Shown here one piece after another: positions 24,123 through 37,207 of a stretch of DNA of 64,000 nt. This stretch comes from Rhinopomastus cyanomelas. Lineage: Eukaryota; Chordata; Aves; Bucerotiformes; Rhinopomastidae. Each line of letters starts with the position of its first letter. Within the stretch, counting starts at the first letter, position 1. The stretch covers positions 170,834 through 234,833 of the forward strand of contig VXBP01004607.1 of assembly GCA_013400115.1 (NCBI GenBank), in the 5' to 3' direction. Below the pieces are notes generated by a model. The model was not told where the DNA came from, did no database searches, and saw nothing but the letters and a program-made list of their open reading frames with translations. Position numbers and translations under genes: made by a program.

Positions 24123-25119
24123 TTTACTAAGGGAGACGGCCGAAGTAATTGCTATGCCACTCTCCATCATCTTTTCTAAGTCATGGGGATCAGGAGAGGT
24201 GCCTACAGACTGGAGGATAGCAAATGTCACTCCAATCTTCAAAAAAGGAAAGAAGGAGGACCCAGGTAACTATAGACCGGTCAGCCTCACCTCCATCCCA
24301 GGAAAGGTGATAGAACAACTTGTTCTACAGACTCTCGGCAGGCACATCAAGGATGCAAGGATCAAAGCACACTGCTGGCTCATGGTCATCTTGCTGTCCA
24401 CCAGGACCCCCAGGTCCCTTTCTCATACACTGCTCTCTAACAGGTCAGTCCCCAGCCTATACTGGTTCCTGGGGTTATTCCTGCCCAGATGCAAGACTCT
24501 ACACTTACCCTTGTTATACTTCATTAAATTTCTCCCTGCTCAGCTCTTTAGCCTGTCCAGGTCTTGGTGAATGGCAGCACAGTGTGCTGGGGTGTCGGCA
24601 ACACCACCCAGCTTTGTGTCATCAGCAATGGGCCCCTCAGTTCAAGAGAGATGTGGAGCTGCTGGAGAGAGTCCAGCACAGGGCAATGAGGATGGTGGAG
24701 GAGGTGGAGCACCTCCCTTATGAGGAGAGCCTGAGGGAGCTGGGTCTCTTGAGCTTGGAAAAGAGGAGACTGAGAGGTGACCTCATTAATGTCTGTAAAT
24801 ATTTGAAGGCCGGATGTCAGGAGGATGGACCCAGGCTCTTCTCAAAGTCACCTAGTGCTAGGATGAGGAGCAATGGTTGTAAGCTGGAACATAGGAGGTT
24901 CCACATCAATATGATAAGGAACTTCTTCACAGTGAAGGTGACGGAGCACTGGAACAGGCTGCCCAGGGGGGTTGTGGAGTCTCCTTCACTGGAGATGTTC
25001 AAGACCCGCGTGGATACGTTCCTGTGTGACTTGGTCTAGGTGATCCTGCTGTTGCAGGGGGATTGGACTAGATGATCCTTTGAGGTCCCTTCCAATCCCT
25101 AATAACTCTGTGATTCCAT
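24123..25119 (+). mobile_element. CR1 LINE with inverted internal segment
   Basis: Three blocks. Block 1, 24123-24366 plus, is RT (ETAEVIAMPLSIIFSKSWGS, then GEVPTDWRIANVTPIFKKGK and NYRPVSLTSIPGKVIEQLVL). Block 2, 24367-24628, is CR1 in reverse orientation: its complement reads from GCTGATGACACAAAGCTGGG (the ADD catalytic region) to ATGACCATGAGCCAGCAGTG. Block 3, 24629-25119 plus, resumes at WAPQFKRDVELLERVQHRAM and continues to the terminal 3' tail of the young class. Segments flanking the inverted piece are missing. Block 2 has no CR1 3' end, so it is unlikely to be an independent insertion. Confidence 0.88.
24367..24628 (-). repeat. Inverted CR1 internal block
   Basis: A 262-bp CR1 piece in minus orientation embedded in a plus-oriented CR1. 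It covers the RT catalytic FADD codons through the TMSQQC region of ORF2. The two junctions, ATCAAAGCACACTG at 24361-24374 and CAGCAATGGGCCCC at 24623-24636, show only short shared bases. Confidence 0.8.
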
Positions 25120-26444
25120 TGCCAGCAGCCTGCTCAGGAGTATAAAGCAGAAAAAAGGGAATCACAGTTGTGAATTTCCATATTTGCCTTGAAGTTTTTC
25201 ACACACTGCTCATTGCAGCTCAGCATTCCTGCATATATTTACTTGCAGCTGTCAGTCATTCACTACTTATCCTCACTGAGCATCTTCTTAGCTCAGCATG
25301 TGGGTCTGCCATTGTGTCAAGGAAAATGAGGAAAGCTCAATCTCTTTAGGAGCAAAAAACCATTTAAACTGGCAGGAAAGAAATACATACATAAAGTATG
25401 GCAAGAGGATTAAGAGAAACAGGAGAAACACTTTCGACTTTAGATCTCAAATCTAAGTATTTCTGTAATGGTGAAGTACTTAATTCATGTATTTTTTCTA
25501 TTAAAAAACTACTCTGAGCATAAAAACAAAAACCTCACCACCAAACACCGCAAGTATACATACAAGTCCAAATACCTCCTGAAGTCAGCTTCTCCATGCA
25601 CTGTTGGTGCTTGTATCAACCATTACTGTATTTCATAGGTGTAGACCAACATTTCTTAACTTCTCTTTCTAGGATATATTAAAGAAGAGTGTGAAGAACC
25701 AGAAGAGCTATTCCACAGTATTGATTTTTCTACTTGTGGAAAGAGACTCTCAGTGCAAAATACCTCTTTGCTACTCTATCTTATGAGAAGAAAAGTCTCA
25801 AAGAAGATAATGAACTACTGCAGAATTTTGCTTTAGCCAAAGCAAACTGATACAATCATCAAACAGTATTCATAATCTAATAATCTTGTAATACTTAAAA
25901 GGAAAAAAGTTATTTTTCCTCTAAACTTCATTACTGTCATTACTAATGAATCCAGAGAATTTTGAATAGAACAAACTCCTCTCATTATTCTTGAAGACCA
26001 TAGAAAACAGAACAACCCTACTCATTAAAATATGTTAGGAAAAACTGCCAGATTCATAAGAATGACATTACCTTATTCACATATTGTAAGTTTTTTTAAA
26101 ATCTTAATTCAACATTAAATTGTAACACTCTTCTGAATCGGAACATTTCTGACAGTAAAGACTTAAAGGATTTGTAATGGCCCTAAAGGAATACATGAAG
26201 ATATGAAACTACTCTGTATAGCTCCCAGTGAGAAGATCATAGAAAACAGTATCAGGAAAAAAAAACTCCTAACAGGACTCGTATGCTTTTGGACAGTTGC
26301 TTTAAGCACATACTACCAATATTTTTTGTTTCAGAAAAGTCTTCCCTCAAGAGGTTTTACCATGTCAATTAGCAAAATAAACAGCTTGTAAAATTCTACC
26401 TTTTCTAGAAGAAGTCTACTTCTAGAAAGAAATTAATATTGTAC

Positions 26445-26550
26445 AACACTGTGTGACTTGGTTTAGGTGATCCTCCTGTGGCAGGGGGATTGGCCTAGGT
26501 ATCTTTCAAGGTCCCTTCCAATCCCTAATGTTTCTATGATTCTATGATTA
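26445..26550 (+). mobile_element. CR1 LINE 3' tail, very short copy
   Basis: About 105 bp. It begins at the last ORF2 codons (TGTGTGACTTGGTTTAGG) and contains the 3'UTR with CCTGTGGCAGGGGGATTGG, then two TTCTATGA units. It is a young-class tail, extremely 5'-truncated. Confidence 0.9.
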
Positions 26551-27596
26551 CATAGTCCTATTTCCAGATCTTTCTTTGCGTTGAAAACATTTTGTATCAA
26601 ATCTCCACCAGTTTTTTAAAAGAACAAATGGAAAATTACTGTATGCAAAGCTCACACAGTGAGACTGTCTCAGATCTAGACCAATATAATAGTTTCATCA
26701 GAAAGCCTACTGTAGATGAACACTAAGGGTAGGGTCCCACAAAGGAGTGAAGAAAGTTAACACATGACAGAAAAAGACAATACACTATCTGAGCTATGCT
26801 GGCTTTACTTTTAGAAGGTGTGCAGTGGGGAATGCCTGGCCCTCCATGGGCTCCTGTCAACCTGGATGACTCCATGATGTTATGAATGAACTTTCCAAGT
26901 CAGCAGGCAAATTAAAAATACAAAAATGATTGCTTTCTTTTCTGCGCTTGTAATTTTTAAGACAGTTAGGAGGTCTAGCTATGCATTCACAACTTTTTGT
27001 CTGTCACAAATGTAGAGTTTTCTGTTATCTAGCAGCAATTTTTCTTTCAGCTTTGCAGACTACCTACCTCGAAAAGTTACATTTAGTCTAACTTGTCAAA
27101 TGCTATCCTGACCTGTGAAGATCCTGACAACAATATTTTGAAGAAGGCGGGTGGGACAGGACACAATAGATAGCCCCATTAACTTCACAGCATTTCTTTT
27201 TCCTAAGAGCCTTTCAGAATTCCCACCATGTTCAGGAAAAAAACAGCCAGGTCCAAAAGTCTTTGTCCAAACAAGAATTTATTCACAACTAACAAAATTC
27301 TTCCTAACTTATGAACAATGCTGGTTTGCTGAAACAATGCTAGTTTGCTCCAGGAGTGCTTTTTACACATAATTTCCACTCCAAACCAGGATAATGTTAA
27401 CTTTCATGAACTCTACAAACAAGAGTGAATTTCTCACACTGCTGGTGATCTAACAGTGTCTTCTTCACTGTTGTTACTGAACAGTGTTGTATGCTGCAGG
27501 AACAAAGGTTCAAAAGCTAACTGGCAACAACTGGCACTCTCCATACATCATAGAAGTCACTGGATTAATGAATAATGATATCAAATTACCACCTGA

Positions 27597-27638
27597 TACG
27601 TATTAATCATACGTAAAGTGTATTAATCATACACTTTA
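27597..27638. repeat. Two adjacent palindromes sharing a TAATC loop
   Basis: 27597-27615 is TACGTAT-TAATC-ATACGTA (7-bp arms). 27614-27638 is TAAAGTGTAT-TAATC-ATACACTTTA (10-bp perfect arms). The core GTATTAATCATAC is shared at a 20-bp period, so this looks like a tandem duplication whose arms diverged yet stayed palindromic. Confidence 0.85.
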
Positions 27639-27728
27639 GATTACAAACTGATTAATACATGTATATTAAAAAAAAGAAGTTTATTATTTAAATTATATTT
27701 CATGTAGCTAGGATTTAATGTGAAGCAT

Positions 27729-27818
27729 GTGTTAGGGACCTAGCAGTGCTGGGCTTAACTTTGGGTTTGATGATCTTAAAGGTCTCTTCAATCAAAGATA
27801 CTCTGTGATTGCATAACA
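27729..27818 (+). mobile_element. Old CR1 3' tail remnant
   Basis: GGGACCTAGCAGTGCTGGG, GTTTGATGATCTTAAAGGTC and a final ACTCTGTGATTG match the end of an older CR1 class like the one at 59.05-59.28 kb. Only about 90 bp remain. Confidence 0.7.
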
Positions 27819-30471
27819 GATGATCAAGCTCCAGAAATGGTGATGATAAAAGAACCAATCTTTGTTAGGCACAGTATCTCTTTAGTAGACAACTGGAACA
27901 GTGCCCAACCTCTGAAAACTAAAAAAGAAAGAAACATACTAAATCACCTTTATCAACAAATCAGTTAAGTTAGTACATGAAAAGGGAGACAGAACAGTCA
28001 AAAAAACTGGTTTTAAAATATAAAACTTAAAAGAATAAGCTTTTATATCCAAACAACAATATATAGCTGCACTTTACAATGCATCTGTGTACACACTGAA
28101 GTTGCTCAGTTTGATTATTTTTCAAACTTTAACACACCAAAAGCAATCCATTTACTATTGAACAGGCTGCAGTTACCAAGTAAACTAATACAAGCATACA
28201 TTGTCTGCTTGTAGTAAGAGGCATTTAAAATCCTGAACACATCAGGAATAGAAGTCTGAAAATAGTTTTCAAGCTTTTGCTTCTTCTTAAAATGGGAATT
28301 AAAACATCTTAAGTTTTTGGTGAAAAATCACAGTAGTGACTAAACAATGACCCAATACCTTCTCTGTTTTACTCCCTTCATACAGGCTGACTCACACTGC
28401 TGTCATACCTAACCTCAAGAAATATTTGAATGCAGATTATGGTCCAGTCTAAAATAAGAATTTAAAACATGTTTCCTCTTTCCCTCACCTCCCATTTCAA
28501 GGTATTTTAATCAGTGAAAAGTTGTACTTTCTAGACTTTTTGTTAATGTGAAGAAAAAAAGAGGTTCTCTAACTGAAAAAAACTTCAAGTGACTTGCTTC
28601 CAAATCAGATTTGTACTGTCCCCTCTCAAGGCACCTATTTAAATGAAATCTCTTATAGTTTCACTGCCTGTATAAAATGCAGATGCCACTGCACATCAGG
28701 CCTGTGTTTGCCTCTTTGCACAGACAGTCCAAAACAGTTTTCCTGATCTGTTTCAACTTGAAATGTTGTCAATATATGGATTGTCTTGCTTTCTAATTCA
28801 GTGAAAAATCTAGTTTTCCATTAGTCTCTGCCTTTCTAATTTTCGATACACCTTTACTAAATGTAATTATTAAAGGCAGATTCAAGAAAGCAATTACTGA
28901 GCTCCTGGTTTGTATCTCTGAAGTCTTAATAAGGAGCATGAAGTTTAAGTGACAAGAACACAGCAAAATCTGTAAACAACAACAACAAAAAGTCCACAAA
29001 CAAACCTGGCTATATTCAGTATATTGAGAGAAAAGTCAGAATGGTATGGAAAATGGTTGTGAACAGTGTATGTTTGGGGCAACCCACAACTCCCTGTTAT
29101 CACAAATCAGTTTCATTCTTTGTATTGCTGTGCAGAGCACTAAGTTGGCAAGAGGAATTCAGAACTGTTGCAGAAATAGAATTAGAAAGATTTTTAGAGT
29201 ATCATATCGAGAGTGAGATTGTTTACAACAGGAGTATTTTCAACATATTCAGTACACTACAATACTTTGAGGGGTTCACTGGACGATGAAATATCTAATC
29301 TCACTTGTCAGTACTGGCAACCAATAATTCAAAGGTGATCTTGTAAAATAAATATGAATAGGTGGAAAACAGGCTGCAGATTGTTTTAATCCTAAAGCAT
29401 CAGAAAGCACCTCCCTTTCTCCCACACCAAAAAGCGAGCAATATCCTGGCTCCACATATATCAGTAACAAAAGTTTTTCTTAATGGACAGCCATTGACAT
29501 CACTCTGGTTTTGTGACAACAGTTCTATACCTGTTAACACTCCTACCAAATACCTGTGGTCATTTTATCTATCAGAAAGAGTGACAAAGTTTCTCCTTTG
29601 CAAGGTAACAACGCTGGCTTGAGTGAATTTGTAAACCAAACAAAAAACCAACTCAAAATTATTTTCTCATATAAAATAATCAGCCTATGCAGAGCTTTCC
29701 AGCAGCCTCCTTTCATCACAATACACGGTAAATTAAGTAGGCTAGCAGTGCAGCTATTAATGACTTAGCATCAACTAGTTTACTCTCCATTGTACTCATT
29801 ACACGTATACAGTGGCAATGAGTAATGTGGTACATTGTGGTACAGACAGAGGTAACAGTAAAAGTGCACCTACCCCTTTCTTTGTACACAGCACAAGCTA
29901 GCTGAACCAAGTAAATGACAACATGCAAGAAAAGTAGTGCATCTGAGAAAATAAAGAATACATTTAATTTAAAATGTTTTTGCTGGGCTATTCTAAACAC
30001 AGACTGATGTTCCTTCTTAGAAATCTCGTATAAGTTTCCAGCATGAGGACAACTATTTTTTGAAAGCTTTATGGAAAACCCCTTACAGATGTATTGGTGA
30101 TGGTAACCTGAGATCACAAATTGAGGAGCTCAGAAGTCAACGGGAATCGTGTCTCTTGTTCTGAGACCAGGTTTTTCAGCTGAGATATCCTGCTCCACAC
30201 AGGCAGTACAAGTGACCAGTGAAACCTTCAGTATGTAAGTTATGGCCATAAAGCATATCCCCAAAGCTTGCCACAACAGAAAACTGAGTACCAAATCAGA
30301 GGGCCCTTGAGCTTATCTTCATATAAATCATACTTCAGTTCAACAAACATTACAGCTTTACATATTAAAGTGGTGTAAGGTGCTAGAAGCACTGTATGTC
30401 TCAACACTGCTGGCAGAACAGATGCAATGTAATGCTAGGATCTCATCAACATAGCACCCAAGTACACATCC

Positions 30472-30944
30472 TGTTGGCTTAGAGCACATGCCCCAGGTTC
30501 CCTGTGCATTCACCTGGAACCCAAGATCAGCTGAAAAGATTCTCTAGAACTTTCTAGGACCTTCTAGAGACTGTACTGGGCATGTGGGCATGCATCCCAC
30601 CTCTGAGTGGGAGGTGTGGACAGGCAAAGTGGCTCTGAGACCATGATAAAAAGCAAAGACCAGCAAGGCCCATAGGCACACTCTACCAAACATGAAGACT
30701 AGACAAGACAACTGCCACCCCCACCAGACACCAGACTGATGGGATGTTGCAGACCTTTAGTGGCAATCTCTCTCTCCCTCATTGTTTTCTTTCTTTCTCT
30801 TTCATCGACAAGCTTGTTAAATAAAATTACTTAGCATTTGACTCCATTTTGAGTCTTAATCCTGTTCCCAAGAATGTATGGAACCTAGTTATGCCAAAGT
30901 GTTTAACTGGTCATCAGTCAGGAGTTATTCCCAGCCACCTCTAG
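30472..30944 (+). mobile_element. Probable solo LTR of an endogenous retrovirus
   Basis: The order of signals fits an LTR. It starts with TGTTGGCT at 30472. A promoter-like zone has an HSE-like array (30546-30570), then a TATA-like GATAAAAAG at 30645-30653. An AATAAA at 30820-30825 follows about 170 bp downstream, and then a T/C-rich U5-like stretch. ACATCC flanks both sides (30466-30471 and 30945-30950), possibly a 6-bp target-site duplication. The proposed right edge ends CTCTAG rather than the canonical CA, so the 3' boundary is uncertain and could extend to the ATCATAACA near 31027. No internal retroviral genes adjoin it. Confidence 0.5.
30546..30570. promoter_or_regulatory. Heat-shock-element-like array inside the putative LTR
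   Basis: Five alternating 5-bp modules in perfect register: GAA (30547), TTC (30552), GGA (30557), TTC (30562), GAG (30567). Three are perfect nGAAn/nTTCn units and two have one substitution. HSF trimers bind three or more such modules. The array is about 75 bp upstream of the TATA-like element. Binding is inference. Confidence 0.5.
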
Positions 30945-30950
30945 ACATCC

Positions 30951-33900
30951 ACAATTACCCGAGGACAGTTAGAAAGTAAGGAGATTTAACTTCTGCCACT
31001 TTGTTCTACCCAAAACCAGATCATAACAGGTAGCAAAGACTCAACTGGATATGCTAGACAGATAGCTTCATTACACACATATATCCACACACACACCCCC
31101 CCACCCAGCAGAAACACCACCTTGTCTTCTTGGCAGTTTTTTCAGTGGCCAGGGAAGCAGAGTGGACAACCTGGTATCACTGGGATTGCTATTACAAGTA
31201 GTACAGATGTCTCTGTTAATGCATCATCAGATGTTGCTTTAGACTACTGAAACCATTAATTGTTTTAGAAATTGATTCCATTTTACTGATGTATTTTCTC
31301 TTTAAAGTTACAGCTTTAATGATTTCCTTCTTAAGCACTAGCAAATACGATAAAGATGTCTATGCTGCACAGGAAGGACAAAATCAACCCTCCAGATGAA
31401 AAGACAAATACCACACTTCTCTGTCTTAAGAGCTTAAATGTTTACCTAGCGTCATCCATCTAATACAGAAATTTGGTCTCCCCTCAGATGTCTGTTGGTA
31501 TGGAACTTGCACTCTAAACATCTTATGGTAAAATCAGAGCAAGAGTCTGTTCCATCCATAATACAACAACTGTAAGTGAAACACTGAATAGTACTAAGCT
31601 CTCTCCATTTTATGTTAACTCCTGTGACAGTTGGTCCTCACCGGAAACATGAAGTATAAAATAACAAACAACATTTTGATCACATTTCTTCTCAATAACA
31701 TACAAATGTTTTCTTCTTTATGGAACTGTTGTCAGTTTCCAGTGTTTTTTAAGTTCCTTCAACCAATCAAAACACATGAATATTTTTGTGAAACACTGAA
31801 GTGAACTCTCTGGCATTGAGAAAGAATACACTACCATGAATAGACATTTTACCTGTTGTACACTGCCTGGAAGGATATTTTCAGTATTCAACTTTCCTTC
31901 ATTTTAATAGCAAGTAGGATTCAAGATTTAGTTCCAAAAGATAGAAATAAAAGGTAAATTGTAAGTGGGTCCCTTAAAAAATTGTGTTCAGTACTGCTAT
32001 GTAATACAAAAAGCTTTTTTCCTCTTCGGTCAATTTGAATGATTTGGCTTGTGCAAGCCGCAGTCATTTTGTTGCATGCTTACAGAAAATAAAAAATTAA
32101 GTCTGTTGCAGTATCAAATAATTTATACACAACAGACATCAGCTGTCATTTCTGTCTATCCCAGCAATACACCTCTTCCCACAGTCTCCTTTAGTCTAGG
32201 TGAGCTGTCAAGGTTCTAGTTTCTGACGTGTATTTATATCATGCAATGACACCTGACAGTAGTGAAAGGCCACAGAAAACTGCTTATTGATCAGAACAAA
32301 AGTAGTTGACGGAACAGATGAGGTTGTACCACAGAAATGCAGCCACATTCAGGTGATGACATTCTGCTCCCTTGTATACAAGCGCTTAATGGAACACAAC
32401 TTCATTGTATCATGCCACTAGTGCTTAAAGAATTGCACAGCTCTCATGAGTGTTTTGTCTATGCTATGATGAGGACAATCTATTTGTACTGGTACCAATG
32501 TATTACTACCCTGTTTTACTCAGGAACACTTCCAAACTACCAGCCTGTATGTCCTGATTAATATACCAAGAGACACTGAAGACTCAATCTTGCCAAAATC
32601 TAATTGAGCTGATGTTTTAAAAAAAGATGGAATTACCATTTAGGGAGCCAGATCTACTCAAGATTTAGTTCTGTAGGACTCTTTGTTGCTTAGTAAAGAC
32701 ATAATAAATGACCAATTTTATGCTTAGGACCAGTACATTTTACCAATGCAAGTGGTAACTTATCAGTAGTATTTCAGTGGTTATTGTATCAGCTTGCATG
32801 AGAGTCTTTCAAGGTGTATTGACTGAAATGCTAAAGACTTCTTGGGCCAAGGATTTCTATATAAACTGTCCTGCAGCTAAAATATTCATCATCTTACTCT
32901 TACTATTTTCCTACTATTCTCTTCTTTCTGTTGTCTTGACTAGAAGGCCAGTCCAGTGTAAACTCATTTTCCATAGAATAACCTGTAAACACAGAATGGA
33001 ACCTTTCCTTACAGCATTTGTGTTTGCATTAGCAGTCTAAACAGACAACTCAAAGCAGTTTTAGCACAAATTGAACCACACCAATTCAAAAAAGTCAACG
33101 TTAGAAGTACATGAACAAACTGAAATCATGAAACTTGTAGGTGTACATGGGTCACAGCACAGTCCTCAAAACAACATGCTTTCCATTTCATGTTGTAGAG
33201 GAGACAGCAGTATCTTCTTCTCAAAGAAAAAACTCCAAAGGAGCTAGAAAGGCCAACAGTCTGACAGCTGCATTCACAATAGCTCAGTGTTGCTCAGCTT
33301 TTCTGAGTTGAGCCTTGCATTCACATTAACTTCTTATAATTGAAAAGTTTTCAGATTCAAAACAAACTCCTGGACACCTCAGATGCTCAGAAAATTATTT
33401 TAATTTCAAGGAGAAAGAGGTAAAAGGCTGAGTTATCAGAGGTGGCATTTCCTATCCCTTGATTTAGACAAGCAGCCTGAGAACAAAGGCTAAATCCCAG
33501 GCCTGCATAACTAGTGAATTGTCAACTTTAAAAATTACAGACAAATTGAAATAAATAATGTCTTAAACAACTACAGTATATATTCTGCTATTTCTTAGTA
33601 AAAGCAACATGGCAAATCTTACAATGAAGGAAAAAAAATACAGCACTTTTGCTGTTTTCAGTTCAGACTTCTTGCAGGCAAAAAGAATAACTGTTGGTAG
33701 TTTCTAGTTATTTTCTATGTGTTCTTGCAATACACTTGCTGGGAAAAAAAAATCAGAAGTTTTGTTTTCAGACTGAAAAAAACCTCAGAGTAAACTAAGA
33801 TTTACAGAGGTTATCTCAGTAAGTTTGGATCAAGTTTCAGGGACAGATCAATTACTTTTCCCACTCTAAAAAAATGTACCAATTTCTACTCTAAAGGGAA

Positions 33901-36900
33901 AAAAAGGAAGCAGCACAACAGTTACAAGGCTGGATTTATTTTATTAACCTTAGCAAATTACATTTTCCCCTTTATTTCTTTCTTCTTTTCACCAGTAGCA
34001 GAATTGGTATCACTGAAAATTAATAACAATTTCAATGTCTACTAATAACTTATGATGAAAAACTTCAGCTCAGAAGCCAGTATTTGTAATGACGCTGTGA
34101 AACTGAACTACAGACTAAATGTTACCAAACAGTTTTCAAATACATTTTTAACATTTTTCCATAGCTAGCTCAGTGTACATGGACAGTATCTGTCATCTCA
34201 GACAATACAGGTAGCAGTCAGCATTTGTTTGCACAAACACAAAAGCATGCATACCTGATACCTATAGACCTAAGGGGAGAACAGATGATGACAAAAGAGT
34301 CACGCATTTCAGTGTATGGTGATGCCAAATGTTTGGAAACTGCAATTTTGAAGTTAAGAGGAAGGAAAGAGGAAGTACTTCAAACAATGCATAGTAAGGA
34401 TAGAATGTTGGTATACATATATTTAAGAAACTTACTTTAGCACTAACTTTTTTTTAAACAAAGAAAACAATAAGTGTTCTGCACTTTGCCATACAGTCCT
34501 TCACTACATAAGTGTTTATTTATAAGAACTAAAAATTGTCAGGAATAATATCTTTAGACAAGAAGTTGCAGGAATATTATATTTTGTCCTTTCCAAGTCT
34601 GGTTCTTGTACTTTGTGCTTATACAGAAAGCAGGAAATTGTCTTTATCTTAGTTGATTGATATGCTTAAATATCTGGGCTCAAAGCCTTGATGCTGACAG
34701 TGATGATCGCAGCAATTTGTAACCTATTATGAAAAAAACCCAAAAAATGCCAAGTGAACCCACTTTTAAATTAACCATGGATCTAGAACTGTTTGCTTCA
34801 TTGGAAGTGCAAAGTACAAGAAACATCGCTCGTCATGCATTTATCCTAGCAATCAAGGATATTCAGTATTAATCATTCCTAAATTTTGCTAGATACATCC
34901 TAGAATTCTTTCAGAAAAAGTAGAAAGCCATACATTTCCACTGTAATAGACCAGAAGCTCAGAGGACTGAAACAAAAGACTGCATACTAGGCTGCTGAAA
35001 TATCAATGTGCAAATTAATATGCCTTTTCACTATAAGAAAATACATATCACAGGCATTTATTTCTGTTTCAGGAGAGACAGAAGACTTTTTCTTCCCATG
35101 AATAATTCACAGGTAACACACACTACCATATCTGACTTCAAAAGAATGGAAACTGACTCTTTATGACAGGGATCTATGAACTGGGTAAATGCCCGAGCCA
35201 TTGCTCAAAGCATGCCTGTAGCGGTGTCATCACTTCTTTCTAAACAGGCACACTAAGATGAAGCGATGACTTTTCCATCTTCCCAGCTAAACTCAATGGA
35301 GTTAAAGTCAAAGTTAAAAGAAAAACTAACATTTGCTTTCACTGTGCATTAAAAGCATCTCTTTGTTAGCGTATAAGTGTAGATTTTAGCGCCATGGGCT
35401 GTTTTATAGAAGTTTTACAATAAACCAAGAACCTAACATTTTTAAAGAAATTTAAAAACACTAAGAAAAACAAATACATGGTGATTACGAACTTGTAGGT
35501 AATTGCAGTTTTCACTATTTTGAAATAAAAAGCATGAGGCACTACAGCTCACATCACACAAGCTGCATCTTTCCATTCAAAAAAACTTCACTTAAGAGGG
35601 TTCCTGTGAGCAAGGGTTTGTCTATGCACTGAAGGCTCATCATTCAAAAGGGTCCCACACTGATGATTACCTTATGCAGTGCCCTTCCACACCACCTTTG
35701 GTTCCTTCCTTCAGCTTCAGTCTTCTCACTTTCTCCTCAGCAAAATGACCAAATCTGTGTTCCGTACACAGTTCAGTGTACAAACAGTAACTCTCCAAAC
35801 CAGTAAAACATTTACTATTGTAAAGTATAACAAGTTTTTCAACCCTGTCTAGGTGATTCGACTGTTACAAACTGTCATATTACTAAATATTTGGGCCTGT
35901 GACCCGCTTTTCTTGTAACTAGTTTTTACTTTAAGTTGATTTTTTGTTTTTGGTGTGAAGTACATGAATACTTGAAAATGTTGATCAAGTTTTAAAAAAT
36001 CTGTGATTTATGAAAAAACCCCAAAAGCATAAATAGGTTTATAATGTAGGTATAGAAAAGCAGCACATAAAGAAAAAAATCCCATTCATTTAAAATCAAA
36101 GAAACATTGTTTCAGCCAATAAAGTGATAAAACATTATCTTCTCAGATCCTGAAACCTGTTCTCTTTATCTGGTCTGAACATACACATTTGGTGATCTTG
36201 TCAATGTGCTTCACAAACCATTCTTTGGATATACTTTGAAGAGAGACAAGTGTATGTTTCCCCCATGGATGAATAAGCAAAAGGATTTCTTTTTCACTTG
36301 CTTTTCTGGTATCATATTTACCAAGTTGCTGTTTGATAATACAGTTCAACATGCTGACGTGTTTTCACATTCCTAATTCACACCAAAACCCTAAACTCCC
36401 ATGGAAAGCCTTATTTCAATCTACCTCCAAACTGACAGCTTTTCTCAAGAAAAAAGTTGCAAGAAGTTATGCAATTCATCACTACGGCACTACAACAATC
36501 ATTTACCCAACAAAATGCTATCTTTTTTAAAAAAAACTGGCAATACTGCAGTTATCCTGACTCACTGATCAGTAACTATCAGAATACTCATTTGTAGGTC
36601 ACATATAGTACTACTGGTTATGTATGGTAACTATTAGCTAACTAATAATTTTAGATGCTGCCATGTTAGTGACATACTTCAGCAACTACAGAATTTTGCT
36701 ACGTACTCATCAACTGAGTAAGTGGAAATATTCACATGTTCAATCTCTTAAAGTTTTGATAAGCATAACAGAAGATAGTAACGTATGTGAAATGGAGGAC
36801 AAGCTTTTGTTTCAAATATTAGTGATACAGTGAGGGCTACATGTAAAGGTGTTAAAACCAGTGAAGTAGAGAAGATCAGAACAACCAACAGTATACCTGG

Positions 36901-37057
36901 AATAGACAGAACCAAGAAAAACATCGATTCACTTAAGCAACAATAACTTCACTGGAGACACAGAGAACATACATTAGATGAAGGAAAAACAAATCATCTC
37001 ATGTTACGGTAAAAATACTTGCAATGAGGCTGAAGTAATTTTGCCAATTCAAGTACT
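30951..37057. other. Intron 1, longest CR1-free stretch (about 6.1 kb)
   Basis: A short CA-rich run lies at about 31082-31100. Otherwise it is AT-rich with no gene, CR1 or LTR recognised. Confidence 0.45.
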
Positions 37058-37207
37058 CAGGGGGGTTGTGGAGTCTCCCTCACTGGAGATATTCAAGACC
37101 CGACTGGACGGGTTCCTGTGTGACTTGGTCTAGGTGATCCTGCTGTTGCAGGCGGATTGGACTGGATGATCTTTCGAGGTCCCTTCCTCGATTCTATGAT
37201 TCTATGA
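37058..37207 (+). mobile_element. CR1 LINE 3' end, short young-class copy
   Basis: Begins GGGGGGTTGTGGAGTCTCCC (VVESPSLE codons) and contains the final ORF2 codons, GGTGATCCTGCTGTTGCAGG, GATGATCTTTCGAGGTCCC and three ATTCTATG-type units. It is nearly identical to the end of the 1984-3175 copy. Confidence 0.93.

Larger units (their letters stand above)
25120..30471. other. Intron 1 stretch between CR1 tails and the LTR
   Basis: Apart from the CR1 tails at 26.4 and 27.7 kb and the paired palindromes at 27.6 kb, it is AT-rich with no supported gene. The 133-codon frame at 29716-30117 (minus) is hydrophobic in part but has no recognisable domain. Confidence 0.45.

Noticed and set aside
29716..30117. 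133-codon minus-strand open frame with hydrophobic patches
   Set aside because: No recognisable family, no exon borders; chance is the simpler explanation.
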